37,485 nt of DNA from an uncultured Gammaproteobacteria bacterium (GCA_938075585.1 CALJHG010000011.1:1-37485), one strand, 5' to 3'. Shown: positions 9,545-20,593, counted from the first letter of the stretch. The notes: generated by a model from the sequence alone, not told the origin. Made by a program: numbers and translations.

Positions 9545-9638
9545 TTTTACAGTAAAGTAGGAGAATGTGGCACTGTAAAAAATTATCGCAAAGTTAGAGT
9601 TATGATCGTAGAACAAATGACTGTAAAATAGTTTTACA
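9545..9638. promoter_or_regulatory. Cluster of four TTTTACA boxes between leuB and dapC
   Basis: Four copies of a TTTTACA motif occur in 94 bases. TTTTACAGT at 9545-9553 faces its exact reverse complement ACTGTAAAA at 9572-9580. ACTGTAAAA recurs at 9620-9628, and TTTTACA at 9632-9638 completes a second inverted pair with a three-base spacer, ending at the dapC start codon. The arrangement looks like two operator pairs for one DNA-binding protein. The second resembles the TyrR-type half sites TGTAAA/TTTACA but with five rather than six bases between them. The regulator is unknown. Confidence 0.45.
9551..9579 (-). promoter_or_regulatory. Candidate leuB promoter
   Basis: Reading the minus strand, TTTACA (9574-9579) and TTTACT (9551-9556) are separated by 17 bases. 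They match the sigma-70 -35 box at five of six positions and the -10 box at four of six. The pair lies 34 bases before the leuB ATG. The -35 element is itself part of a TTTTACAGT box, so a protein binding those boxes would be expected to affect leuB. Confidence 0.35.
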
Positions 9639-10829
9639 ATGAATCCAGGCCTAAAAAAATTACATCCTTATCCTTTCGAAAAAATGGCGGAAATGAGGAA
9701 AGAGCTAATACCGCCTAGCGATAAGAAATTGATCGATTTGTCCATAGGGGAACCAAAACTTCAAACGCCCAAAATTGTTTTAGAAAGCCTCGCCAAACAA
9801 TTAACAACTACTAGCAAGTATCCTACCACCAGGGGGATGATTGAGCTTAGAAACACTATTAGCGAGTGGGCTACTCGTCGATTTAACTTAAACACCGGTC
9901 AACTTAACCCTGCCACACAGATACTTCCGGTTAATGGGACGCGGGAAGCGCTATTTTCAATCGCAAATACAATATTAGATAAAACAAGCGCCAAAAATAT
10001 TGTGGGTTTACCTAATCCATTTTACCAAATATATGAAGGCGCAGCTCTGCTAGCTGGTGGAGTTCCATATTACTTCGATTGTCCTGAAAGTAAATCTTTT
10101 CTGCCTCAAATTGAGGAGGTCCCAACTACCGTATGGGAGAAAATGGCTTTTGTGTATGTTTGTTCGCCTGGAAATCCGTCCGGAAGTGTGATGAAGGCAA
10201 ATGATTACGAAAAGCTATTAGGGCTGGCCGAAAAATTTAACTTTTATATTATTGCTGATGAATGTTATAGCGAGCTGTATGACTTTACTAAAGAGCCTCC
10301 ATTAGGGTTACTCGACTGGTGCAATAGATACGGCAACAACTCTTTTAAACGTTGTCTAGTAATGCATAGTCTATCGAAACGTTCGAGTTGTCCTGGGCTC
10401 CGCTCTGGATTTGTGGCGGGTGACCCGCACTTGATGGCTGACTACTATCAATATCGAACCTATCACGGCGGAGCAATGCCTATCCACATTCAATACGCAA
10501 GTATTGCGGCATGGTCGGACGAAGAACATGTCATTATTGCCAGAGAATTTTATAGAAATAATTTTAAGAGTGTTTACCAAGTGCTTAATCAGCATATCGA
10601 AATAACTATTCCACAGGCGGGCTTCTACCTATGGATTAAGCTCCCAATCGACGACATTTCTATGTGTAAGTGTTTGTTCGAAAAAAAAGGAGTGCTTCTA
10701 CTTCCGGGACAATATCTGGGTCGCACGTTGGATGGTCGTAACCCTGGAGAAAATATGGTCCGGATGGCTCTCGTAGAGTCTGAGGAACGCTGCCTATACG
10801 CAGCTGAAAGCATGCTAAGTATTATCTAA
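9639..10829 (+). CDS. dapC: Succinyldiaminopimelate transaminase
   Basis: DapC transfers the amino group from glutamate to N-succinyl-2-amino-6-ketopimelate in the succinylase branch of lysine synthesis. It is a fold-type I PLP aminotransferase of 396 residues. The start [16 protein letters not shown] matches the DapC family. SPGNPSG, the DECYSELY segment and the PLP lysine Lys247 in SLSKRSS are all present. The ATG directly follows a TTTTACA box and has no Shine-Dalgarno sequence, so the message may be leaderless or have a very short leader. dapD follows 20 bases downstream, which supports DapC rather than another aminotransferase. Confidence 0.92.
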   Translation: MNPGLKKLHPYPFEKMAEMRKELIPPSDKKLIDLSIGEPKLQTPKIVLESLAKQLTTTSKYPTTRGMIELRNTISEWATRRFNLNTGQLNPATQILPVNGTREALFSIANTILDKTSAKNIVGLPNPFYQIYEGAALLAGGVPYYFDCPESKSFLPQIEEVPTTVWEKMAFVYVCSPGNPSGSVMKANDYEKLLGLAEKFNFYIIADECYSELYDFTKEPPLGLLDWCNRYGNNSFKRCLVMHSLSKRSSCPGLRSGFVAGDPHLMADYYQYRTYHGGAMPIHIQYASIAAWSDEEHVIIAREFYRNNFKSVYQVLNQHIEITIPQAGFYLWIKLPIDDISMCKCLFEKKGVLLLPGQYLGRTLDGRNPGENMVRMALVESEERCLYAAESMLSII

Positions 10830-10849
10830 TTCCAAATAGGAGAAAATTT

Positions 10850-11671
10850 ATGACAGCCCTTCCTGTAGTCATTGAAAAAGCGTATGAAGAAATTGGTCAG
10901 CTTAATACCAATACCGCCAGTAGTGAGCTCTTAGAGGCGGTTGCCGAATCACTCAATCAACTAGATTCTGGAGAAATTCGAGTAGCTCAGCCTTCTGAAG
11001 ATGGTTGGAAAGTGAACGAATGGGTAAAAAAAGCGGTACTTCTATCCTTTAAGCTTGCAGATAACACAATGATTCAGGGAGGCTTCACAAACTATTTCGA
11101 TAAAGTTAAATCAAAATTTGAAAATAAAGCGCATACTCAGTTTGAAAAAATTGGTGCTAGAGTCGTCCCTCCCGCTGTTGTGCGGCATGGATGTTTTATT
11201 GGGAAAAGCGCAGTCTTAATGCCTAGCTATGTAAATATCGGAGCGTACGTTGATTCTGGAACAATGGTGGATACTTGGGCAACGGTGGGCTCCTGCGCGC
11301 AAATTGGTAAAAACGTGCACTTATCCGGAGGAGTTGGGATTGGGGGAGTGCTAGAACCATTGCAGGCATCACCAACCATTATTGAAGACGGTTGCTTTAT
11401 CGGCGCACGCTCAGAGATAGTGGAAGGTGTTATTGTTGGCGCCGGCGCAGTAATTTCTATGGGAGTTTATATAGGTCAAAGTACTAAAATATTTGATCGA
11501 GAAACTAAGGAAATCTCTTATGGAAAAATTCCCGCCGGAGCAGTTGTAGTCCCAGGAAACCTTCCGTCAGAGGACGGAACATATAGCTTATACTGCGCCG
11601 TCATCGTTAAAAAAGTCGACCAAAAAACACGAGCCAAAACAGGCATCAACGAATTGCTTCGGGATGTCTAA
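10850..11671 (+). CDS. dapD: 2,3,4,5-tetrahydropyridine-2,6-dicarboxylate N-succinyltransferase
   Basis: DapD succinylates tetrahydrodipicolinate, the step just before DapC. The 273-residue protein has a helical N-terminal domain followed by left-handed beta-helix hexapeptide repeats from about residue 105 to 215. Characteristic segments are [20 protein letters not shown] and [14 protein letters not shown] good Shine-Dalgarno AGGAG sits eight bases before the ATG. Its stop codon shares bases with the glmM stop on the other strand (CTAA at 11668-11671), leaving no room for a terminator between the two genes. Confidence 0.97.
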   Translation: MTALPVVIEKAYEEIGQLNTNTASSELLEAVAESLNQLDSGEIRVAQPSEDGWKVNEWVKKAVLLSFKLADNTMIQGGFTNYFDKVKSKFENKAHTQFEKIGARVVPPAVVRHGCFIGKSAVLMPSYVNIGAYVDSGTMVDTWATVGSCAQIGKNVHLSGGVGIGGVLEPLQASPTIIEDGCFIGARSEIVEGVIVGAGAVISMGVYIGQSTKIFDRETKEISYGKIPAGAVVVPGNLPSEDGTYSLYCAVIVKKVDQKTRAKTGINELLRDV

Positions 11672-13014
11672 TCCTTGGTCGCTTCAACTAGTCTAGCTAA
11701 ATCATTGGCCAGTGACGTAATATCTTGCTTGTCTGGTCCTTCAACCATGATACGTACCACCGGTTCAGTACCAGATTCTCGCAATAAAACTCTGCCTGAT
11801 TTTCCTAGGGTACCTGAAATTCTGTTTAATTCACTGTGAATTTTTGGAAATTTTTCCAGAGAAAATTCTCCACTAACTGGGACATTAAGCAATATTTGAG
11901 GAATCTTTTTAACTGGCTTTTTTAGCTCGGAAAGACTTAGCCCCGAATCAACCATAGCCTGCAAGACTTGTAACGAGGAGACTAAGCCGTCTCCTGTCGT
12001 CGTGAGATCGTGACAAATAATATGGCCGGACGGTTCTCCTCCTAAACTCCAACCTCCATCTCTTAACTTTTCTAAGACGCACCGATCTCCCACCCCGCTT
12101 CTTTCGAAGCCTAAACCTATGCCCAGAATAGCCTTCTCTAATCCCAAATTACTCATAGTTGTTCCAACGACGGAGCCCCGCAATCTACCAAGCTTTTGTC
12201 TGAAATGGGCAATTACAAATATTATATCGTCACCATCAACGACCGCACCACTCTCATCAACCATGATAACGCGGTCACCGTCACCATCGAGAGCTATGCC
12301 TATATCAGCGCCTTCCATAAGAACTGTACGTCTTAATGCATCGGGATTTGTGGAGCCGAACCCGTCGTTAATATTAAATCCATTCGGTTCGTTACCGATG
12401 GAGACAACATTACATCCTAAATCGGATAGTAAATTAGGACCGACCAAGTAGCCGGCACCATGGGCACAATCGACAACAACTTTTAAATCTCTAAAACTAT
12501 ATTTGGCAATAACTGTTTGTTTACAAAATTTAATGTAATCATCACTAGCTGAAAGAACTCGGCTAGCTTTCCCCAGTAAGTGCGGCTCCACGACTTTCTG
12601 GATTTCCCCCAATTCGGTTTCTATTTCTAACTCAACTTCATCCGACAGTTTTGTCCCCTCATAAGAAAAAAACTTTATTCCGTTATCTTCGAACATGTTA
12701 TGCGACGCGCTGATAACTATACCCGCCCGAGCATTAAGTTTCCTTGTAAGATAAGCTATGGCCGGAGTTGGAAGTGGTCCAAGTAAGTGCACATTTACAC
12801 CGGCAGAAGACAGTCCAGCTTCCAGAGCAGATTCAAACATATAGCCAGACACTCGCGTATCCTTGCCAACTAAAATTTTATTTTCACCGCTACCACGAGT
12901 ACCGAGCACCCTGCCAACTGCCCAACCTAATTTTAAAATAAACTCCGGTGTGATGGGGTGGTTACCTACTCGGCCCCTAATCCCGTCAGTACCAAAGTAT
13001 TTCTTCAAGGCCAT
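11668..13014 (-). CDS. glmM: Phosphoglucosamine mutase
   Basis: GlmM interconverts glucosamine 6- and 1-phosphate on the way to UDP-GlcNAc for peptidoglycan and lipopolysaccharide. It has 448 residues, very close to E. coli. The start is [14 protein letters not shown], the metal loop DGDGDR is intact, the sugar-binding loop is GGEPSGH, and the phosphate-binding loop is RESGTEP. The phosphoserine loop reads [11 protein letters not shown]: the active serine (Ser104) is present, but the proline usual in SASHNP is methionine (codon at 12694-12696). The gene directly follows ftsH; folP, which separates them in E. coli, is missing. No clear Shine-Dalgarno sequence is seen. Confidence 0.95.
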   Translation of the reverse strand: MALKKYFGTDGIRGRVGNHPITPEFILKLGWAVGRVLGTRGSGENKILVGKDTRVSGYMFESALEAGLSSAGVNVHLLGPLPTPAIAYLTRKLNARAGIVISASHNMFEDNGIKFFSYEGTKLSDEVELEIETELGEIQKVVEPHLLGKASRVLSASDDYIKFCKQTVIAKYSFRDLKVVVDCAHGAGYLVGPNLLSDLGCNVVSIGNEPNGFNINDGFGSTNPDALRRTVLMEGADIGIALDGDGDRVIMVDESGAVVDGDDIIFVIAHFRQKLGRLRGSVVGTTMSNLGLEKAILGIGLGFERSGVGDRCVLEKLRDGGWSLGGEPSGHIICHDLTTTGDGLVSSLQVLQAMVDSGLSLSELKKPVKKIPQILLNVPVSGEFSLEKFPKIHSELNRISGTLGKSGRVLLRESGTEPVVRIMVEGPDKQDITSLANDLARLVEATKD

Positions 13015-13047
13015 ATAGGAATATCGGATATCATTTAAATAATCAGA

Positions 13048-14982
13048 TTAATGCGAGTTGGCCGGACCACCAATACCGTCTTTTCGATCCGTAGTGTGGT
13101 CCTGCTCAGAAACATCACTATTTTCGTCCGCGGGACTGTTGTCATCATCATTTTCGCTAGTATCCCAGCTCGCCGGGGGTCTAGGCGATTTCCCATCCAT
13201 GATATCATCAATTTGATCAGTATCTAGAGTCTCAAACTCGATTAACGCATCCGCCATAGCATGTAATTTCTCGATATTCTCCTCTAGTATTACTTTGGCA
13301 CGTGAGTAATTACTGCTTACTATGGTTCGGACTTCCTCATCAATAACATGAGCCGTCTCATCTGATACGGTCTTGTGCTGAGTAACGGATCGTCCAAGAA
13401 AAACCTCCCCATCATCATCACTAAAAGTCATCGGACCAAGTTTTTCGGAAAGCCCCCAACGAGTTACCATATTTCGTGCTATATCAGTAACTCTTTCGAT
13501 GTCATTTGATGCGCCGGTCGTGACCGCGTCTACACCAAAGATTAGCTCTTCAGCAATCCGCCCCCCAAAGAGACTGCAGATTTGACTCTCGAGCCTAGCT
13601 TTGCTGTAGCTCAATCGATCCTGCTCGGGAAGAAACATAGTGACTCCCAACGCACGACCTCTCGGTATAACTGTTACCTTGTAAACAGGATCATGCAATG
13701 GAACCAGTCGTCCCACAATCGCATGGCCAGCTTCATGGTATGCCGTAAGCTTCTTATCATCTTCACTCATCACCATGGAACGTCTTTCGGCGCCCATCAT
13801 GATCTTATCTTTCGCTTTCTCGAACTCCTCCATTTCTACCAATCTTTTCTCGGTTCTCGCCGCAAAAAGTGCCGCCTCATTAACTAAATTAGCTAAATCA
13901 GCGCCAGAGAAACCGGGGGTCCCTCTAGCCAAAATATCTGCCTCGACGTTGTTTGAGATAGGAACTTTACGCATATGGACTTTTAAAATTTGCTCCCTAC
14001 CTCTAATGTCTGGAAGCGGCACGACAACCTGCCTATCAAACCGGCCGGGACGTAATAATGCCGGATCAAGAACATCAGGTCTGTTCGTGGCAGCAATAAC
14101 TATTACTCCATCATTTCCTTCAAAACCATCCATTTCAACTAAAAGTTGATTAAGAGTCTGTTCGCGTTCATCGTGTCCTCCACCCAGGCCTGCGCCACGA
14201 TGTCTTCCAACTGCATCAATTTCGTCTATAAAAATAATACATGGCGCTCGTTTCTTCGCTTGCTCAAACATGTCTCGCACTCTGGATGCCCCCACACCTA
14301 CAAACATTTCTACAAAGTCTGAACCAGAAATTGTAAAAAAAGGTACTTGCGCTTCACCAGCGATCGCTTTAGCTAACATCGTTTTCCCTGTTCCGGGAGA
14401 GCCCACCATAAGAACACCACGGGGTATTTTCCCGCCCAATTTTTGAAACTTAGAAGGATCTTTGAGAAAGTCCACTAATTCTTTGACTTCTTCTTTAGCT
14501 TCCTCTACACCGGCGACGTCTGAAAACGTTATTTTTATATCATCTTCACCAAGAAGCTTTGCTTTACTCTTACCGAAAGACATTGCGCCCCGTCCTCCGG
14601 CTCCGCCCTGCATCTGGCGCATGAGATATATCCATACACCAATAAGTAATATAAACGGGAACCAAGAAATAAAAATCTGAGTAAGCAAACTTTGTCTTTC
14701 TGGCTTTTTAGCCTCTATTCGGACATTGTTTTCGAGCAACATCCCGATCATGGGCGCATTGTCAGTTTCAGGGCTATAGGTAGAGGACCAGGAGCCGTCA
14801 TGCAATTGATACTCCACCTTTGATCCGTCTATCACAACCTTAGCAATTCGCCCGCTTTTAGCTTCAGATACAAAATCTGAGTAATCCAGACTACGAGACG
14901 CATTATTCTGCGGTGAAAAGTTCTGAAACACCATCATCAGAACAAGAGCTATAACAGCCCAAAGTAAAAAATTCCTAGCCAT
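13048..14982 (-). CDS. ftsH: ATP-dependent zinc metalloprotease FtsH
   Basis: FtsH is a membrane-anchored hexameric AAA protease that degrades LpxC, sigma-32 and misassembled membrane proteins. The 644-residue protein has membrane segments at about residues 5-19 and 104-121 with a periplasmic domain between. Walker A is GSPGTGKT at 194-201 (the first proline of the usual GPPGTGKT is serine). Walker B is [12 protein letters not shown], the second region of homology is [17 protein letters not shown], and the zinc site HEAGH is at 416-420. The C-terminus is a long acidic, disordered tail. A strong Shine-Dalgarno AAAGGAAG precedes the ATG. Confidence 0.98.
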   Translation of the reverse strand: MARNFLLWAVIALVLMMVFQNFSPQNNASRSLDYSDFVSEAKSGRIAKVVIDGSKVEYQLHDGSWSSTYSPETDNAPMIGMLLENNVRIEAKKPERQSLLTQIFISWFPFILLIGVWIYLMRQMQGGAGGRGAMSFGKSKAKLLGEDDIKITFSDVAGVEEAKEEVKELVDFLKDPSKFQKLGGKIPRGVLMVGSPGTGKTMLAKAIAGEAQVPFFTISGSDFVEMFVGVGASRVRDMFEQAKKRAPCIIFIDEIDAVGRHRGAGLGGGHDEREQTLNQLLVEMDGFEGNDGVIVIAATNRPDVLDPALLRPGRFDRQVVVPLPDIRGREQILKVHMRKVPISNNVEADILARGTPGFSGADLANLVNEAALFAARTEKRLVEMEEFEKAKDKIMMGAERRSMVMSEDDKKLTAYHEAGHAIVGRLVPLHDPVYKVTVIPRGRALGVTMFLPEQDRLSYSKARLESQICSLFGGRIAEELIFGVDAVTTGASNDIERVTDIARNMVTRWGLSEKLGPMTFSDDDGEVFLGRSVTQHKTVSDETAHVIDEEVRTIVSSNYSRAKVILEENIEKLHAMADALIEFETLDTDQIDDIMDGKSPRPPASWDTSENDDDNSPADENSDVSEQDHTTDRKDGIGGPANSH

Positions 14983-15046
14983 AACTTCCTTTAAAGTAAA
15001 CCTGTGTGTTTAATACATAAGGCTTTTTTTATAATATTCAACAAAA

Positions 15047-15667
15047 CTATATACCAAATCCTCGCGCGACGACATAAAACTCTCGCGATTCTAAGCGCGA
15101 CGCCGCCGGCTTAGCCCGAATAACTTCGTAAAACATCGTTTTCACTTTTTTTATGAATTGGATAGTATCAGGATACTCAAACAATTTAAGGACTAGAGTG
15201 CCGCCTTTCTTCAGATAATCCGCAGAGAAATCTACCGCGATTTCAGCCAGATGGATAGATGCCGCCTCATCTCTCAAGGCAATTCCAGATATGTTTGGCG
15301 CCATGTCGGACAAAACCACGTCCACTCTTGCACTACCTAGCTTCTCGAATAACTGTTCTTTAACAGCATGCGAATTGCAGTCTCCTATAATAAATTGCAC
15401 CGAGCTCAGTGGTTCGCACTCTAAAAGATCCAACGCAATTAAACTTCCCTGCCTCCCTATAACTTCTGCTACTACCTGACTCCAGCCACCGGGAGCGGCA
15501 CCTAACTCAATCACTTTGTACCCGCGGCGTATTATTTTATATTTTGAATTCAAGTCTTTGAGCTTATATGCAGATCTTGCGCGATAGTTATCCTGTCTAC
15601 TTTTTCTGACAAAAACGTCCTTAGCTTGTCGATCTAACCAACGACCACTTGACCCACGATTCGCCAC
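15047..15667 (-). CDS. rlmE: 23S rRNA (uridine-2'-O)-methyltransferase
   Basis: RlmE (FtsJ/RrmJ) methylates the 2'-hydroxyl of U2552 in the ribosomal A-loop. The 206-residue protein carries the SAM-binding motif VIELGAAPGGWSQ and the K-D-K-E catalytic tetrad: Lys35 (SAYKLKD), Asp121 (LSDMAPN), Lys161 (LVLKLFE) and Glu196 (SREFYVV). The start is a GTG two bases after the greA stop, without a Shine-Dalgarno sequence, suggesting translation by re-initiation. It precedes ftsH, as in E. coli. The yhbY gene often found nearby is not present. Confidence 0.96.
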   Translation of the reverse strand: MANRGSSGRWLDRQAKDVFVRKSRQDNYRARSAYKLKDLNSKYKIIRRGYKVIELGAAPGGWSQVVAEVIGRQGSLIALDLLECEPLSSVQFIIGDCNSHAVKEQLFEKLGSARVDVVLSDMAPNISGIALRDEAASIHLAEIAVDFSADYLKKGGTLVLKLFEYPDTIQFIKKVKTMFYEVIRAKPAASRLESREFYVVARGFGI

Positions 15668-15669
15668 TT

Positions 15670-16146
15670 TTAAACGTAACTAACAGACAAAATTTCGTAC
15701 TCAATTTCACCGCCAGGGGCATCACAGCTAGCGACATCATCTTCAGACTTACCGATTAAAGCCCGTGCGATAGGCGAGTTTATAGATATCAACCCAGACT
15801 TAATATCTGCCTCATCTTCACCAACAATGCGATAGATAAATGTCTCTTCACTATTAACATTATATATTTTTACAGTCGCTCCAAACACCACCTTACCTGC
15901 GGCGTCGACATTCGTCACATCAATCACAGTAGCATTCGATAGCTTGGCCTCAATATCTCGTATACGACCCTCATTAAAGCTCTGCTGCTCGCGCGCGGCA
16001 TGATATTCAGCGTTTTCTTTTAAATCTCCGTGTGCGCGGGCCTCAGCTATAGCTTGAACTATTTGGGGACGCAGCTTAGTTTTTCTTTCCTGAAGCTCTT
16101 CTTTAAGTTTAGCTGAGCCTTGTATTGTCATGGGCGTCATAGTCAT
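15670..16146 (-). CDS. greA: Transcription elongation factor GreA
   Basis: GreA enters the secondary channel of RNA polymerase and stimulates cleavage of backtracked transcripts. At 158 residues it is full length. The coiled-coil domain contains the family signature [17 protein letters not shown], with the acidic tip, and the C-terminal FKBP-like domain contains [15 protein letters not shown] and [10 protein letters not shown]. Three methionines lie at the N-terminus (residues 1, 3 and 6). The first overlaps the carB stop as ATGA, favouring coupled translation; MTIQGSAKL would be the minimal start. The carA-carB-greA order is widespread in Gammaproteobacteria. Confidence 0.97.
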   Translation of the reverse strand: MTMTPMTIQGSAKLKEELQERKTKLRPQIVQAIAEARAHGDLKENAEYHAAREQQSFNEGRIRDIEAKLSNATVIDVTNVDAAGKVVFGATVKIYNVNSEETFIYRIVGEDEADIKSGLISINSPIARALIGKSEDDVASCDAPGGEIEYEILSVSYV

Positions 16147-19100
16147 TGTAAAAGTCCCTCATGTAATTCTTGCAATCGTCTGACCGCGATTGAAGCCCCT
16201 TCAGACATAGCTAAAACAATAGCGTTTGCGCCTGCCACTGTCGTCGTATAGGCAACTCGATGCATCAAAGCACTTGCTCTTATTGAAGATGAATCAGAAA
16301 TAGACTGTTTGCCTTGAGTCGTATTAATTATTAAATCGATACCACTATTTTTTATCATATCAACAACATGTGGGCGACCCTCGGTGACCTTGTTTACAGC
16401 ACTGCAATCAATGCCCCTCGCCTGCAGATAACCTGCGGTACCACCAGTAGCTAACACATCAAAACCAGAACCCTGCAGACTTTTGACGATATCTATTATG
16501 TATGGCTTATCTTCATCCTTTACACTAACGAAAACGGTGCCATGAGATGGTAAAACCATCGACGCAGCCTCTTGTGCTTTACCAAAAGCCTCACCAAAAC
16601 TTTCTCCTATTCCCATTACTTCACCAGTCGATTTCATCTCGGGACCAAGGAGAGGATCCACTCCTCGAAATTTAATAAAAGGAAAGACAGCCTCCTTCAC
16701 CGAGTAATATCGGGGAATTTTGTAATTATAATCTATGCCTTGCTCTACTAGTGACTCGCCGACCATACAGCGCGCAGCAATGTAAGGCAGAGACAAGCCG
16801 ACTGCCTTCGATACAAACGGAGCTGTTCTAGAAGCCCTTGGGTTAACTTCCAACACATAAATATCATCTCCCTGAATAGCAAATTGGACATTCATAAGCC
16901 CTTTCACATTCAAACCCAGAGCCATTTTTTTTACCTGTTCGATTAAGCTGTCCTGAACGGCTTCAGTCAAGGTATAAGGGGGTAGCGCGCACGCAGAGTC
17001 TCCGGAATGCACACCTGCCTGCTCTATGTGTTCCATAATACCTCCGACGAAAACGTGTTCGCCATCACATATCGCATCTACGTCAATTTCAATCGCTCTA
17101 TCCAGAAAATGATCTAACAGAACTGGAGCCTCATTCGAGACTGATACCGCAACTTCCATATACTTCATTAAATCAATTTCACCATGCACAACTTCCATCG
17201 CTCGCCCACCAAGTACGTAAGATGGTCTGACAACCAACGGGTATCCTATTTCTGATGCCAGCCTAGCGGCATCTTTCGATTCTTTAACAATACGATTTGG
17301 CGGCTGTTTAAGCCCGATTTGAGAAATGAATTCTTTGAAACGCTCCCTGTCCTCAGCAAGATCTATGGAGTCTGGGGAAGTCCCGATGATTGGCACTCCT
17401 TCTTCGTACAATGCGCGCGCCAATTTCAGAGGTGTTTGCCCCCCATACTGCACTATTACACCCGACGGCTTTTCTACCTCTACTATTTCCAACACGTCTT
17501 CCAAAGTAACAGGCTCAAAGTATAATCTATCAGACGTGTCATAATCCGTAGATACAGTTTCTGGGTTGCAGTTAATCATTATCGATTCAAATCCCGCATC
17601 ATGCGCAGCGATAGAGGCTTGAACACAGCAATAATCAAACTCTATCCCTTGTCCAATCCTATTCGGCCCTCCGCCCAAAACTATAATCTTTTTTCTATTC
17701 GTAGGAGCAGCTTCGCACTCATCCTCATAAGTTGAATACATGTACGCTGTCTCTGAATCAAATTCACCCGCACAGGAATCGACACGCTTATAAACTGGGA
17801 CTACACCTAGTGCTCGACGGTGCACGCGTACATCTTTCTCTACTGTACCCAAAATAGCCGCAAGTCTCGAATCGCCAAAACCTTTTCTCTTAAGCTCGCG
17901 CATATACTCAAGATTGATATCAGACAGATGTTTAGATCTAAGTTTTTCTTCTTCGTTTACAAGATCCTCGATCTGCACTAGGAACCAAACATCTATAGAA
18001 GTAAGGCGGCACACCTCATCCAGACCGAACCCAGCCCTGAAAGCATCGGCAACATGCCAGATCCTTTGCGCTCCCGCTATACTCAGCTCTTTCGAAATCT
18101 CTCCTTCTACAACTTCCGTAGCTAAAGGATCGAGGCCTCCTACTCCAGTTTCCAGTCCCCTTAACGCTTTCTGAAAAGATTCCTGAAAACTCCGCCCCAT
18201 GGCCATTACTTCTCCTACAGACTTCATCTGCGTACTCAATCGATCTTCCGCCTGTGGAAATTTTTCAAACGTAAAACGCGGGATTTTAGTAACCACATAG
18301 TCAATTGTTGGCTCAAACGACGCAGGCATGGTGTTTCCAGTTATTTCGTTACGTAACTCGTCCAGTGTATATCCAACAGCGAGTTTTGCAGCCACCTTAG
18401 CTATTGGGAATCCGGTTGCCTTGGATGCTAACGCCGACGATCTAGACACGCGAGGATTCATTTCTATAACTACCAAACGTCCATTATCCGGCCTAACAGC
18501 AAACTGTACATTTGATCCACCGGTGTCTACCCCGATCTCCCTTAAAATATCGACCGATGCATTTCGCATTAATTGATATTCCTTATCGGTTAGTGTCTGG
18601 GCGGGTGCAACAGTTATGGAGTCACCAGTATGAATCCCCATCGGATCAAGATTCTCAATAGAACATATGATTATGCAGTTATCCGCACTGTCTCGAACGA
18701 CTTCCATTTCAAACTCTTTCCATCCAAGCAGCGATTCTTCTAAAAGAATTTCTGAAGTCGGGGAAGCTTCAAGGCCACCAGCGCAAATATCTAAATACTC
18801 TTCTTCATTAAAAGCAATCCCGCCACCGCTACCGCCCATTGTAAAAGAAGGCCTAACGATAATAGGGAAACCCAATTCTTTTTGTGCTTCTTCCGCTTCG
18901 TTCATATCATGCGCAATAAATGATCTAGCCGTATCGAGACCTATTCGAGCCATCGCGTCTTTGAACTTAGCTCTATCTTCTGCTTTATCGATAGCGGTTT
19001 CAGATGCTCCAATCAATTCAACATCATATTTTTCCAGGAGTCCGTCACGTGATAGCGACAAGGCACAGTTCAGCGCAGTTTGTCCGCCCATAGTCGGCAA

Positions 19101-19358
19101 AAGGGCATCAGGTCGTTCTTTCTCAATAATTTTAGCAACAGTCTCAGGGGTAATCGGCTCTATGTAAGTCGCATCTGCCATACCAGGATCGGTCATTATT
19201 GTCGCCGGGTTGGAGTTCACTAAAATAACTCTATATCCCTCGTCTCGCATAGCTTTACAAGCCTGAGAACCAGAGTAGTCAAACTCACATGCTTGTCCAA
19301 TAACTATAGGGCCTGCTCCTATGATCAGCACCGAATTAATATCCGTTCTTTTACCCAC
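16143..19358 (-). CDS. carB: Carbamoyl-phosphate synthase large subunit
   Basis: CarB makes carbamoyl phosphate from bicarbonate, two ATP and ammonia channelled from CarA, feeding pyrimidine and arginine synthesis. The 1071-residue protein has the expected duplicated layout: N-terminal carboxyphosphate ATP-grasp half ([32 protein letters not shown]), oligomerisation domain, C-terminal carbamate ATP-grasp half ([30 protein letters not shown]) and an MGS-like allosteric domain from about residue 935. The GTG start is two bases after the carA stop and gives [18 protein letters not shown], which aligns with E. coli MPKRTD. Confidence 0.98.
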   Translation of the reverse strand: MGKRTDINSVLIIGAGPIVIGQACEFDYSGSQACKAMRDEGYRVILVNSNPATIMTDPGMADATYIEPITPETVAKIIEKERPDALLPTMGGQTALNCALSLSRDGLLEKYDVELIGASETAIDKAEDRAKFKDAMARIGLDTARSFIAHDMNEAEEAQKELGFPIIVRPSFTMGGSGGGIAFNEEEYLDICAGGLEASPTSEILLEESLLGWKEFEMEVVRDSADNCIIICSIENLDPMGIHTGDSITVAPAQTLTDKEYQLMRNASVDILREIGVDTGGSNVQFAVRPDNGRLVVIEMNPRVSRSSALASKATGFPIAKVAAKLAVGYTLDELRNEITGNTMPASFEPTIDYVVTKIPRFTFEKFPQAEDRLSTQMKSVGEVMAMGRSFQESFQKALRGLETGVGGLDPLATEVVEGEISKELSIAGAQRIWHVADAFRAGFGLDEVCRLTSIDVWFLVQIEDLVNEEEKLRSKHLSDINLEYMRELKRKGFGDSRLAAILGTVEKDVRVHRRALGVVPVYKRVDSCAGEFDSETAYMYSTYEDECEAAPTNRKKIIVLGGGPNRIGQGIEFDYCCVQASIAAHDAGFESIMINCNPETVSTDYDTSDRLYFEPVTLEDVLEIVEVEKPSGVIVQYGGQTPLKLARALYEEGVPIIGTSPDSIDLAEDRERFKEFISQIGLKQPPNRIVKESKDAARLASEIGYPLVVRPSYVLGGRAMEVVHGEIDLMKYMEVAVSVSNEAPVLLDHFLDRAIEIDVDAICDGEHVFVGGIMEHIEQAGVHSGDSACALPPYTLTEAVQDSLIEQVKKMALGLNVKGLMNVQFAIQGDDIYVLEVNPRASRTAPFVSKAVGLSLPYIAARCMVGESLVEQGIDYNYKIPRYYSVKEAVFPFIKFRGVDPLLGPEMKSTGEVMGIGESFGEAFGKAQEAASMVLPSHGTVFVSVKDEDKPYIIDIVKSLQGSGFDVLATGGTAGYLQARGIDCSAVNKVTEGRPHVVDMIKNSGIDLIINTTQGKQSISDSSSIRASALMHRVAYTTTVAGANAIVLAMSEGASIAVRRLQELHEGLLQ

Positions 19359-19360
19359 CT

Positions 19361-20488
19361 CTAAAGAGCCTCATTCATTAACGTCTCAAACTTATCAAAT
19401 AATGCATGAATATCATGCGGACCTGGGCTACCTTCCGGATGACCTTGAAATCCAAAAGCAGGGAGTTTCTTATGTTTAATACCTTGTATTGTGCCGTCAA
19501 AAAGGGATTTGTGCGTCACCACAAGGTCATCCCCAACATACGACTCATCTACCGAAAAACCATGATTTTGACTCGTAATCATTACCCTTCCACTAGTTAA
19601 GTCTTTAACAGGGTGATTTGCCCCATGGTGACCGAATTTCATCTTCATAGTTCGCGCCCCAAAGGCTAATGCCAAGATCTGATATCCGAGGCAGATCCCA
19701 AATATCGGAATTCCACTGGCCGCTATTTTTGCAACTTCCTCGACCGCATAATCGCACGCCTTAGGATCGCCGGGTCCATTAGATAGGAAAACGCCGTTTG
19801 GACTTTTGGCTAGTATATCATCGGCTGTGGTACTCGCGGGCACAACCTCAACTTCACAGCCGCGGTTAGAAAGTAGCCTCAAAATATTGCTTTTTATTCC
19901 AAAGTCAATCGCCACTACTTGATACTTGGCGAGTCCATCGGCACGAAACTCGTTCTTAGCAGCAGACCAAACACCTTCCACCCACTTGTAAGAATTCGTG
20001 CAGGTGACCTCTTTAGCTAAATCCAAATTTTCCAGACCAGAAAATTTCTTCGCATTAGCAATAGCGACGTCAACGCTGAGATTTTGGCCAGCATATATAC
20101 AACCTGACAGGCTACCCTTCTGCCTCAGAATCCGAGTTAACTTTCTAGTATCAATGTCAGCTATAGCTATAACACCGCGTTCCTCGAGAAAGTCACTCAG
20201 CCTTTGGGTCGCCCTCCAATTACTGCATGGAGAGGAGTTTCTTATCACCAAGCCTGCAAGAAACCCTAGCCTAGACTCATCATCTAACTCATTTATTCCC
20301 ACGTTACCAATATGTGGATAGGTCAAGGTAACAATCTGTTTCGCATACGAGGGATCAGTAATGATTTCTTGGTAGCCGGTCATTGAAGTATTAAAAACCA
20401 CTTCGCCGTTACTGACACCATCGGCACCTATAGCCGTCCCATAAAAAACGCTTCCGTCTGATAACGCAAGAATAGCTGATCGATCCAA
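19361..20488 (-). CDS. carA: Carbamoyl-phosphate synthase small subunit
   Basis: CarA hydrolyses glutamine and passes ammonia to CarB. It has 375 residues. The N-terminal domain contains [19 protein letters not shown]. The class I amidotransferase domain has the nucleophile Cys266 (FGICLGYQ) and the His350/Glu352 pair ([14 protein letters not shown]). The start is TTG, giving [13 protein letters not shown], which fits the family start; no ATG or GTG is available in frame upstream for at least 13 codons. An AGGAG at 20518-20522 is too far upstream (29 bases) to serve this TTG. The gene follows a terminator, so it probably has its own promoter. Confidence 0.96.
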   Translation of the reverse strand: MDRSAILALSDGSVFYGTAIGADGVSNGEVVFNTSMTGYQEIITDPSYAKQIVTLTYPHIGNVGINELDDESRLGFLAGLVIRNSSPCSNWRATQRLSDFLEERGVIAIADIDTRKLTRILRQKGSLSGCIYAGQNLSVDVAIANAKKFSGLENLDLAKEVTCTNSYKWVEGVWSAAKNEFRADGLAKYQVVAIDFGIKSNILRLLSNRGCEVEVVPASTTADDILAKSPNGVFLSNGPGDPKACDYAVEEVAKIAASGIPIFGICLGYQILALAFGARTMKMKFGHHGANHPVKDLTSGRVMITSQNHGFSVDESYVGDDLVVTHKSLFDGTIQGIKHKKLPAFGFQGHPEGSPGPHDIHALFDKFETLMNEAL

Positions 20489-20550
20489 AATTACACCCGT
20501 AAATGAGGGGCAGAAATCTCCTTGAAAACTGATACCTGCCGTTTTGGTTT

Positions 20551-20591
20551 ATTGTACTTGACCACAGACAGACATGGAATAATTTATACCA
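20551..20591 (-). promoter_or_regulatory. Candidate carA promoter elements
   Basis: On the minus strand, TGGTATAAA (20583-20591) has the form of an extended -10 element just after the terminator hairpin. A TACAAT at 20551-20556 is a second possible -10. Neither has a good -35 box. I saw no convincing ArgR or PyrR-type site or pyrimidine attenuator in the 174 bases between the neighbouring genes. Confidence 0.25.
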
Positions 20592-20593
20592 AT

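Noticed and set aside
9622-9638. A TyrR box before dapC
   Set aside because: The half sites TGTAAA and TTTACA fit, but five bases separate them rather than the six of the TyrR consensus, and leuB/dapC are not usual TyrR targets.
18667-19167. A 166-codon open frame on the plus strand inside carB
   Set aside because: It is antisense to strongly conserved carB coding sequence, has a serine-rich low-information translation and no start signals. Similar long antisense frames (such as 3616-4077 over trpA and 19998-20321 over carA) were dropped for the same reason.
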